DNA from: CAIVSN01 sp036171455
GTDB lineage: Bacteria > Patescibacteriota > Gracilibacteria > BD1-5 > UBA2023
NCBI GenBank assembly: GCA_036171455.1
Contig: JAVHRB010000076.1
Span: 1 to 7,900, forward strand
Length of the DNA stretch: 7,900 nucleotides
Reading direction: 5' to 3'
Shown one piece after another: positions 1-7,677 of this stretch. How positions within the stretch are numbered: the stretch's first letter is position 1; the number at the start of each line of letters is the position of its first letter. A model generated the notes under the pieces. The model was not told the origin of the DNA and made no database searches. It was given only the letters and a program-made list of their open reading frames with translations. The translations under genes were made by a program, and so were the position numbers.

Positions 1-16
1 ATTCTGTTTCCAATCA

Positions 17-631
17 CTAAATTGGAAGGGTCATATTCGATTTATCGTTTCATTTTTCCAGGAGAGCACGATACTCTTCAAATTGCACATCCGTCGTAGG
101 ATTGTTCTCTATGTAGAGCGAATTAAGGACTTCTTTTTTTTGTTCTCAATAGGCCAATATTCCTCCAATTACCAATAAAATCGATCCGGCGATAGAAAAA
201 ATTGGCATATCATAAAATATGACGTCTTTGGTAAAAAAAGCCAGAGATCGTACGAAGCCCAACGCCATTATCAAAGCGGCAATTTGAAATATTCAAAAAA
301 ATATCATTATCGCTGCATCGGAAACCCGAACCCCGAGCTTATACTTGAGGATTTCTTTGGTAGCGTTGGAAAACATCAGAATCAGGGATCCGATGATACT
401 CATAACCAAGAAAAAACCGACGCCACCAAGAAAATTTGAAAAAACCATGAATGTATCAGCTTCTCCGATAGCAAACCAAGGAAATAAAAGACTTACTCCT
501 ACAAATATTTGTCACAGAAAAGCAACTCTGGAAGATCCTCGCAGATGGAGGAAATTAAAAGAAAGGCCAGAGGTAATTTTTAATATTCGAAGCCGGAGCT
601 TCCGGTACGAAGTTTGGGAAGAAACATGCAT
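17..631 (-). CDS. Four-helix membrane protein, unknown function
   Basis: With TGA read as Gly this is one frame of 204 aa ending at TAG. TGA codons fall at residues 40, 113, 162 and 194; under the standard code only fragments remain. A basic N-terminus (about residues 9-35, rich in Arg and Lys) is followed by four hydrophobic segments at about 36-55, 61-87, 105-127 and 143-161, then a charged cytoplasm-like tail with many Glu and Lys. No family motif is recognised. The ATG at 631 is the first ATG after an in-frame TAA near 704-706; no Shine-Dalgarno is visible. A TATAAT lies 22 nt upstream of it. It is divergent from the pilin genes, so it may share their control region, but no functional link can be shown. 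The reading frame is well supported by the clean alternation of hydrophobic helices and loops across the TGA positions; the function is unknown. Confidence 0.85.
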
Positions 632-652
632 ATAAGTGGAGATGTATACTGA

Positions 653-679
653 ATTATAATAAATAGTAAACGTTGGCAA
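653..679 (-). promoter_or_regulatory. Candidate sigma-70-type promoter for the membrane protein gene
   Basis: On the minus strand a perfect TATAAT (653-658) is preceded by TTGCCA (674-679), a 5 of 6 match to the -35 consensus. The spacer is 15 nt, shorter than the usual 16-18. Transcription would start near 646, giving a leader of about 15 nt before the ATG at 631. Position ahead of the gene supports it; the short spacer and AT-rich context weaken it. Confidence 0.35.
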
Positions 680-681
680 TA

Positions 682-710
682 TTGACTTTGGAGAATTCTG
701 TCGTTATATG
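682..710 (+). promoter_or_regulatory. Candidate promoter for the pilin and rRNA-modification operon
   Basis: TTGACT (682-687, 5 of 6 to the -35 consensus) is followed after 17 nt by TATATG (705-710, 4 of 6). The predicted start is around 716-717. The -35 boxes of this promoter and the divergent one are only two bases apart. It would make either a leader of about 280-320 nt before the pseudopilin start at 998 or 1037, or a leaderless transcript beginning at the ATG at 716 (see the intergenic entry). Confidence 0.35.
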
Positions 711-1036
711 TGCGTATGTCAACACGAAAACCCGAGGACAATCTTTGGTTCCATGTTTACCAACTGGGAGTTGGATTTTTTTCGAGCCTGTGGAGTACTT
801 TTGCCGTAATTTTCCAAACGGCATCGGGAAAAACAAAATGAAAAAAAATAGAATCGAATCATTTTCTATCCAGCATGCATTTTCTCCTCCACCAATTTCC
901 CAAATCGTTTTGGAAATTTCCAACCGGTATCGGGATTGGCCGAAGTTTGGGAACACTCATGTTGTATTTTTTCGGGAAACGCCGGTATTTCTCTGAAATG
1001 ACAGAATCCAAGATTCCATTGAGTAAAAATAAAAAC

Positions 1037-2206
1037 ATGAGTAAATCTGGTTTTACCCTCATAGAAATGATGATTTCCATAACATTGTTTTCTGGAATCC
1101 TCATCATCATGTTCTCCGCTTTCGGGAATATTGCCCATCTCAAAAACAAAGTAGTCGCCGACGTGGACGTATACGAACAACTCTATGTGGCTGTGGAAAA
1201 TCTCGCAAGCATCATCAAAGATGGGGGGGATATTGACTATGAAGAATATTACAATCGATCACTGGTAGGAACTACACTCTCTGGAGGACACTACGTAATG
1301 CCGAGTGGATTTGGCAACTACGGCGATGGGGGAACTATCGGTACGGCGGCTTTTGGGAGCGGTGTCTATTATTGCCGGAGCAACGGGACAAACAGTGTTA
1401 CGGATAGCGGATGTGCCCAGACTGGAGCTATCAACACAATGGGAAGCTCGCAAACCGGAAAAATGCAGCGGTACGGCGAATACAAACTCCAATTCATGGA
1501 CTACAACAGTCGTGGAAGTAACGATACGTCAAGTTGCAGTGCTCGGACTCCATCGGTAAGCGGGATGCCGCTCTGAGATCAGGATTGTGATGGGAATATC
1601 ATCGGGGATAACGACGATGAATCCCTTGGTCTCGGTCCAATCGTATTTCCAAAAAACACCGCGCTTCCGGAACTGTATCTTATCAACAAAAGTACGCTGA
1701 ATCCGACCAGGATTATTCTCCGACTCAAAATCGAACAGGATCCCGATGCACCGCAAACCATGGCACCTTGCAACACCCAGGCAGGAACAGGATCTGGTTG
1801 TATCGGCAAACTCCAGATGCTCCGGCTTATCGGCAGAGACCTTGGAGATGCTCATAAAATAGGTACCACACCGGGAAGCTACGATGGGAGAATCGATACC
1901 TGGGAATGCCTTCCAGATTTTCCATGTTCCACTGCCGCAATCACTAATACTACTGGAGTTTTGCCAACCGGTGACGACAGTGAATGGGTTGATGTCTTCA
2001 GTAAGGATATTTCCGTAAATTCCGCTCAATTTTTCCTGAACCCAAATTTGGACTATACGCTCGCATGGAAGGATACCACTGGGACATTGGCCAACTCGTA
2101 TCTCAGAATGAGCCTTCGGCTTGGTTATAGTTGGAAAAAACGTAAGCTCGTTCAGCTGAAAGTTCCCGAAATCAATATCACTACCACTCTCAATCTTAGA
2201 AAATAG
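1037..2206 (+). CDS. Type IV pseudopilin with prepilin N-terminal methylation motif, PilW-like
   Basis: This gene encodes a 389-aa protein read through one TGA (Gly180). It begins MSKSG then FTLIEMM, a canonical prepilin peptidase site (cleavage after Gly5, Phe at +1, Glu at +5) and a hydrophobic helix to about residue 30. Minor pilins of this class are cleaved at the inner membrane and prime assembly of type IV pili. The ectodomain has eight cysteines, suggesting disulfides outside the membrane, and a DxDxDG run directly after Gly180 that resembles a calcium-binding loop. Size, and a following PilX-like gene, recall PilW; GspJ-type is possible too. ATG 1037 gives a normal short leader peptide. 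ATG 998, in phase, would give an 18-residue leader and cannot be excluded; neither has a Shine-Dalgarno. It is the first clear gene of a plus-strand run. Confidence 0.88.
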
Positions 2207-2210
2207 CACT

Positions 2211-3263
2211 ATGAAAAATCTCGCTTGAAATCATGATTGATCCGCTCTCATGGTAACCATGGCCCTCATGGGAATTCTGTCGTTCATGATGATTCTCCTA
2301 TTGGAAAAAATTATCCCGACAAGCCAAGCTACCCGTGGTATAGAAAACAGTACCGTAGCCTTATATCATAGCAGTTCTGCTATAGAAAAAGCGTTCGCGA
2401 GTATGAATTATAAAACTCCAGGGAGCGCTACGAGCAATGGGAGCTTGACACTCGCAAATTCTCAGGAGGATGGAAAATACCAAATCACCCAGTCCAACGA
2501 TATCATTCCCATACCCGGAAAAGGAAACAGTGAATATGACTCCAATTGGAATCGTATCAATTCGGGAAATCCGGTACAGTTGAAAATAAATCAATCCATC
2601 ATTACGCCTGGAGGTCTTGAAAAGATGGTTATGGATTTGCGAGTACCAAAGCTCTGAAGTTCTGACGCAAAAGCTGGAAATACTAATAGTACGACATTTT
2701 TCACCGGCAGTACAACGTATTCCATGGTATCCGTGAGCCTGACCAACGGATCGGGAAAAGGTTTTACGGCAAATTATGGACCTGGATGTACGGATACGAG
2801 TCTACAAAATAACTGACTCACAGCGAATCGAATCAACAATCCAAATCCCAATGCGATAAAACTATGAAGTTTATGTATGAAAAATTTATCAAATGGAACC
2901 ATTAAAAGCTTGTCCAATCACCTCCTCGAGGCGGGCAATGCGAATCTATGTACTTCCGGATGCACCTTAAAATTCAGCCTGGTAAACAAGCTTCAAAATA
3001 TGAATGGGGATTCGCTTCCATATTTGGAATACCGCATCAGAAACGGAGCCGCGATACTCGATGCGACCGAGTCGTTAAACTGCTTCCGCAATTACCCTCC
3101 AAACAATACCTGTGGCGTTGCTTTGGGACTCGGAACCTCACTTGCTCTACCATTTACTACCGTAGACTCAGAATGAGTATCCTACGGTTTCCGACGCACC
3201 AACAAGAGAAACCTACAACAGCTCACCACGAGCGAAGAATTGGATTTTGCCGTTTTTCAATAG
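2211..3263 (+). CDS. PilX/GspK-like minor pilus protein
   Basis: This is a 350-aa product containing six TGA codons (residues 6, 10, 149, 202, 219, 322) and ending at TAG. The N-terminus has a short polar leader, then Gly10-Ser-Ala-Leu-Met and a long Met/Leu-rich hydrophobic helix to about residue 33. This is the layout of PilX and GspK N-termini, which lack the +5 Glu of ordinary pilins. The likely cleavage-site Gly10 is itself a TGA codon. The remainder is a Ser/Asn/Thr-rich extracellular-type domain with few charged residues and cysteines in its second half. It starts 4 nt after the PilW-like stop, so it is co-transcribed and perhaps translationally coupled. Such proteins cap or start pili together with PilW. 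At 350 residues it is longer than typical PilX (about 170-200). The assignment rests on N-terminal architecture and gene order, not on a recognised domain. Confidence 0.78.
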
Positions 3264-3264
3264 C

Positions 3265-4248
3265 ATGAAAAGCATAGAAATTTCCCAAGCGGACGAAGGA
3301 CAACGGTTGGACCGGTATCTCCGAAAATTCCTTCCCTCCGCCCCCCTCGCGAGCATCTACAAACTGGCTCGGACAGGAAAAATAAAAATCAATGGCAAAC
3401 GTGTCAATAATGAGTATCGTGTCGAATCAGGTGACAATTTGGCAATATACCTCACGGACGAACAACTCTGAGAATATCAGAAAGTACAAGTCCAATCTAT
3501 TGCCCCAATACTCTCGAACCATGATTTTTCCAAATGGATTATTTATGAAGACGAGTCCATACTCGCGATAAATAAACCGGCGAAAATCAATGTCCATCCT
3601 GGCGATCATAAGACCACCGAAGTGTCTATTATACAATTAGCCCAAGACTACTTTTGAAACAAATACCGGACTCCCATCTTTTCTCCATCGCTCGTACATC
3701 GGATAGATCGGGACACCACGGGAATCCTCCTCATCGCCAAAGATCGACACAGTTTGAACTTTTTGCTGGACGAACTCCAGGCACACCACATGGAAAAAAA
3801 ATACTTGGCTATTGTCTTGGGAAGTCTCAATGGGAAGGATACTATCCGAAGCCCTCTTCTCCGAATCGAGAATGCAAAAAATGAATCAAAAGTCAGAATC
3901 GACCCATTGGGACAAAAAGCAGTAACTCACTATGAAAGCCTCGGGATTTGAGAAAATCTCAGTCTCATACGTGCCGTGCTCGAAACGGGGAGAATGCATC
4001 AGATCCGAGTTCATCTGAGCGCTATTGGACATCCCATACTCGGAGATTCCGCCTATGGAAAAAAATCCATTAATCGAGAGTTCGAACTCAAAAATGAGGT
4101 TCATCGGCAAATGCTCCATGCAAGGGAACTCTGTTTTATTCACCCAGAAACTCGAAAAAAAATCATTCTCAAAGCACCGATTCCAGATGATATGAAATAT
4201 ATCATCAAAAATTACTTTCCTTTACTCGAAGCATTCGATGCCTTGTAG
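3265..4248 (+). CDS. RluA-family pseudouridine synthase (RluC/RluD-like)
   Basis: This 327-aa enzyme isomerises uridines of large-subunit rRNA to pseudouridine in the cytoplasm. An N-terminal S4 RNA-binding domain (about residues 1-65, with QRLDRYL and GKIKINGKRV) precedes the catalytic domain. Its signature is HRIDRDTTG, catalytic Asp148, followed by LLIAK. The second conserved block is ETGRMHQIRVHL (240-251), then HPILGDSAYG. Length fits RluC/RluD, whose usual size is about 310-330 aa. TGA codons are Gly at 69, 131 and 229; stopping at any would remove the active site or the second motif. The gene begins one nucleotide after the stop of the pilus gene, so it is expressed in the same transcript although its role is unrelated. 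The exact target uridines cannot be told from sequence. The 3' end overlaps the convergent secreted-protein gene by 37 nt. Confidence 0.95.
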
Positions 4249-5225
4249 ATAACCTGTCAAATAGGGTTCATGGTATCACGGAGGTATTCTCGGAGCAATA
4301 TATACCGATCCTCTATCAAAACCATGAGTACGTGGGAAGCATAAGTTTGTTCGAACTCCCGATAGGAATCGAACGCATCGTCAAATACCTGCTGGGTATG
4401 GGCGATTTCGTTCGTCGTACGTGAGTTGATATCATCAATGGCTGTAGCTATGGATTCACTGCTCGGAAAACGGTCATTGGAATCGTTCGGATTGGCCGCT
4501 CGAGCTCCCCGGATTTTGTCTTCATTTTGAATCACTCTCGAAAGTTGATTTTTGACATTGTAGTCAACATATTCCAAATAGTGTCTATAATTGCAATATT
4601 CCAAAATACTCCCTCGTATGAGAGATCGCTTGACACTCAGTTCGGAGCCATCTCACTCCTCTGCGGAGATATTCCGGCACCCTCGGGTGCTCATTTGTGA
4701 AGCTATTTGCTGGGTCGCCTGCTGAAGATTTCTGACGATATTGGTTCCCGCCGGTTTGAATTGGTCGGTCAGTCGGGTATTTATTTTGTATTTGGCATTC
4801 AGGACCGCACAGGCATAGAGATTGTTCATTCGTTCCTTGTACACGAGAGATGACTTTTCTATCTGAGAAGCGAGTGGAAGATTTTGGCTTTCCAATGCTA
4901 CCCTTGCTTGTAGTTCATCCGGATCTGACTTTATGGCTTGGAGGCTTTTTTTAAATTTTTCATTTGCATTGGGGTCATACATATCGGGATAAAAATCCAA
5001 GTTAATCTTTGTGAGATCCTTGGGGATTTCCTGTTTCGTTCCAACTTTACTATTCCAAGGTGGGATATTTTCCCCATCCGTTGCATAGCAAATCTGCTTG
5101 ACCGCTGTCGTATAACTCTCATAGGAACCCAGCTCTAGTGGTTCCTCAGCGAGAACGGTCGAACTTGCCATCGTCAAAATGGCGATAATGGCAATAGAAC
5201 GGCGATTGAAACTTACATGACTCAT
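4212..5225 (-). CDS. Secreted protein of unknown function, partner of the VirD4-like ATPase
   Basis: A 337-aa product with TGA at residues 191 and 323. The N-terminus is a classical Sec signal peptide: basic NRR, a hydrophobic core (about 11-21) and VLA before EEPLEL, predicting cleavage near residue 26. The mature part is mostly polar and looks helical, with four cysteines (around KQIC, YACA, RGCR, EYCN) and long charged stretches, consistent with an envelope or cell-surface protein. No family is recognised. Its ATG overlaps the end of the ATPase gene by 13 nt, so the two are probably co-translated; this suggests a partner in the same envelope system. Translation past the TGA at 4257-4259 adds 14 residues to TAA at 4212 and runs into the 3' end of the pseudouridine synthase gene. 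Under the standard code the first TGA would remove the C-terminal 40 percent. Confidence 0.85.
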
Positions 5226-7609
5226 ATTCTGAAATTAATTTCTTTTTCGATGAATTCTCTTTCTCGGCCGTATTTCAATCGGGAAATTTCCCGATAGGCT
5301 TTTGCGAGTTTCGGATTTCCCGTCTCCAAATATGCGTTCGTGGGTGTCAGACTGAAAGCTGTCGAAGGTTGTCCATCAATACTGATTTTCGTGACTCATT
5401 TGAACTTATCCATATTCATCAGATCCATATTGGAAAACGCGGGATTGAACTGCTTGGCCAAGAACTCCGCATCCTCTGGCCCTACCTTGTATGACATCAG
5501 GGAACCGACGTTACCAAATATGGCATCCTTCAGATTGACATTGGATTTTGTCAGGGCATCTGACTTTTGTAACTGTCAGAGATACTGATGGGCCATCACG
5601 AGTCCAAGCCGGTATTTTCGGGCCTCTGAAAGTATGGATTCAATTGACTCAGTAATATAGTTTTGGAACTCGTCAATATAGAGGAAAAAATCATGTCTAT
5701 CTTGTCTATCTATACTCTGTCTCCGCATAGCGGCCATCTGGATTTTGGAAACCAAAATCAGACCAAGTAAGTTGGAATTGAAATCCCCGAGCACGCCTTT
5801 TGAGAGATTGATAAACAGGATTTTGGAAGTCTGCATGGAATCATACACATCGAACGAGCTTTTCGTTTGTCCAATGATATTCCGCATGAGTTTGTTCGTA
5901 ATGAAACCACCGAACTTCGCAGCGAAATACGGGATAATCTCACCCTTCTCTCGATCGCCCATCTTGGCGAACGTCTGATCCCACCAACCCCGAACCACAG
6001 GGTCCCTAACAGTTCTACGACGTTCCTTTTGGAATTCGTCATCGGTGAACAATCGGAGGATATCTGTGAGAGCACATCCGCCCGGATAGTCCATGAGCGT
6101 CAGTACTCCATTGCGGAAGTAGTCCTGAATACGAGGTCAGAATATTTCGGAACCAAAGAGCTTGATCATAATATTGAGCGCATCTTGGGCAACCATTTGT
6201 TTCTCATCATCGCTTCCTGCCTCGAGGATATTGATACCAAGTGGTCTCGCCATGTCCGCTGGATCAAAATAGATAATATCCTCAGAACGAGATTTTGGCA
6301 CAAAAGGCAACAGATCCTTGGCGAGATCCCCGTGGGGATCAATCACCGCAATCCCGCGACCTGATCGAATATCCTGTCGTGCCATCACCTGCAATAAACT
6401 GGATTTACCGGTACCCGTCTGTCCAATGATATAGAAATGCCGGAATCGGTCCTCATTTTTGAGATAGATATCACGAGTCACCCCCTGATAGGTATTCGTT
6501 CCAAGGAGTAATCCCTCACTCGGAATATTGACCGGAGCCTTCACGATCTTGAAATTTTGCCAACGGATCTCGGCGATTCGGTTGTATTTGGAATGGGGAA
6601 AATGAAAGAGGGAGGCGAGTTCCTCGGTCGTAAATATCGTCGAATACGAAGAGTTTGATGATCTCGCGAGGTACTGTGCCACAAATTGGTCAAACGCGCG
6701 AATTCGCGTAAGTTTGAGGCTGTTGTACCCCGGAGCTCCATATTGGGCATATGCGGCCGCAATATTGGAAACGATAGATTCGATAGCCTGTTCATTCACT
6801 CCGGCAGCGAGTACTCGGACCGAAGTTCGAAAGCCTATTTTCTTGGCCTTCTCCCGGATTCATTCCTTTTCGGTAGCATGCTCATCGGAATCATGAGAAT
6901 CCTGGGATTCATGTTCATCCACTCCTCCAAAGAGCGTACCAAAAAGTTTTCCGATACCGAATCCATGACTCGACTTTCCAAGCGATTTTTCAAATTTTAA
7001 TGCCTTGGACTGCCAGGTATCATTCATCGGAGAAAGAGCAATCTGTACCACGGCGCTCTCGGCAGGTGAGAGTTTTGCCATAGCTCCGAATACCGCATTC
7101 ATCGGATCGGATTCAAGTTTTTGATACGATTTGATTGGCTCAAAATACGATTTCTTGGTAATCAGTTGGCCTCCTCGAATCACGTTGCGTCACTCAAAAA
7201 TATTCATCTCATCAATAGATTCGACGAGCGCATCAGAATACATACCAGTTATCAGCTTTTCGATAGCCCCACGAATCTTTGCCGGAGCCACGACCACGAG
7301 GGAAATCTCCCCGGCATGGGAAACAATTTCGAGCGAAAGGCTCGCCGCACCGAAAAACCGACTAAAAAACCCATTCTCCCCCAAGGATCGGAAACCAACA
7401 AGAAGTTGCTCCATGAGACTGATTTGCTCCTTGAAATCCCTGGTCGTTTCTCGTTTTTCATCGCTCTCACTGTCACGACGCGGCAATAGGACGCGCAAAA
7501 AAACGATATCAAGCATGTGTCCAAATCGGCGATGTCGATAGTAATGCGCGAGCAATACTCATACAAAAATGAGAATTCCCACAGAAATAGAGAGGATGAT
7601 TCCGTTCAT
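5213..7609 (-). CDS. VirD4/TraD/HerA-like membrane-anchored ATPase (type IV secretion DNA-transfer family)
   Basis: A 798-aa protein with seven TGA codons (residues 17, 140, 250, 491, 678, 738, 796). One N-terminal membrane helix (about 3-22) is followed by basic HYYRHRRF, so the bulk is cytoplasmic. A mixed domain follows to about 300. The RecA-like motor has Walker A GQTGTGKS (396-403, Lys402), AVIDPHGDL just after, and Walker B FFLYIDEFQ (Asp646, Glu647), then ILSEARKY and AHQYLGQL. These are hallmarks of the FtsK/HerA/VirD4 family that couple ATP hydrolysis to moving DNA or protein substrates; homologues of this length are common in CPR genomes. TGA encodes the Gly of FGPR and of HQYLGQL. 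ATG 7609 was chosen because an extended -10 lies just upstream; the in-phase ATG 7630 would add seven residues. No other secretion-system subunit is visible, so the substrate is open. Confidence 0.92.
5278..5295. repeat. Perfect 18-bp palindrome inside the ATPase 3' end
   Basis: ATCGGGAAATTTCCCGAT is identical to its reverse complement over 18 bp. It lies in ATPase codons (YREISRL) and 53-70 nt upstream of the secreted-protein start at 5225. It could be an operator or a hairpin in the mRNA; coding chance is the alternative. No second full copy is seen in the window, although shorter TCGGGAA pieces occur near 824, 971 and 1122. Confidence 0.5.
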
Positions 7610-7616
7610 GGGTCCC

Positions 7617-7644
7617 AGTATATCAGACATGGAGCAAAACACAA
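7617..7644 (-). promoter_or_regulatory. Extended -10 promoter giving a possible leaderless ATPase mRNA
   Basis: On the minus strand TGATATACT (7625-7617) matches the extended -10 TGnTATAAT at all but one base. TTGTGT (7644-7639) sits 16 nt upstream as a weak -35. Seven bases separate the -10 from ATG 7609, so transcription would start on or next to the start codon. The -35 lies in the T-tract of the toxin terminator, which leaves no other room for a promoter between the two genes. Confidence 0.45.
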
Positions 7645-7677
7645 AAAATCCCAAGTCCGAAGACGGGAGGATTTTTT
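7643..7677 (-). terminator. Rho-independent terminator after the toxin gene
   Basis: A 9-bp outer stem (AAAAAATCC at 7643-7651 against GGATTTTTT at 7669-7677) encloses an inner GTC/GAC stem. On the minus strand the loop is C(UUCG)G, an extra-stable tetraloop often found in terminators, and the stem ends in six U. The toxin stop codon (7676-7678) overlaps the outer stem. A/T runs on both sides mean it could work in either direction. Confidence 0.75.

Larger units (their letters stand above)
632..1036 (+). other. Divergent intergenic region with an unassigned in-phase open frame
   Basis: No gene can be assigned firmly here. With table 25, frames are open on both strands. The most notable starts at ATG 716 and runs in phase, with one TGA at 839-841 and no TAA or TAG, straight into the pseudopilin. 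It would add about 107 residues, including a hydrophobic stretch followed by Lys residues (about 16-40 of the extension) and a second stretch ending GKRRYF. A separate 62-codon frame, 838-1026, begins MKKNRIESFS and overlaps it. Neither resembles a known family. The region also repeats the short motif ATCGGGA/TTCGGGAA several times. It is best treated as a long 5' leader or an unproven N-terminal extension. Confidence 0.4.

Noticed and set aside
654..956. Minus-strand open frame of 100 codons between the divergent genes.
   Set aside because: It has no recognisable family, overlaps both candidate promoters and competes with other open frames in the same stretch.
838..1026. Small plus-strand frame starting MKKNRIESFS, which resembles a pilin leader at first sight.
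   Set aside because: The hydrophobic helix expected after the leader is missing (Pro-Pro-Pro follows) and it overlaps the pseudopilin start in another phase.
3886..4143. Minus-strand frame opposite the RluA-family gene.
   Set aside because: It is antisense to the conserved GRMHQIRVHL block of the enzyme and shows no domain of its own.
875..4248. Reading the many TGA-broken frames as pseudogenes or frameshifted genes.
   Set aside because: The interruptions are only TGA, never TAA or TAG or a frame change, and motifs continue in phase on both sides in every gene.
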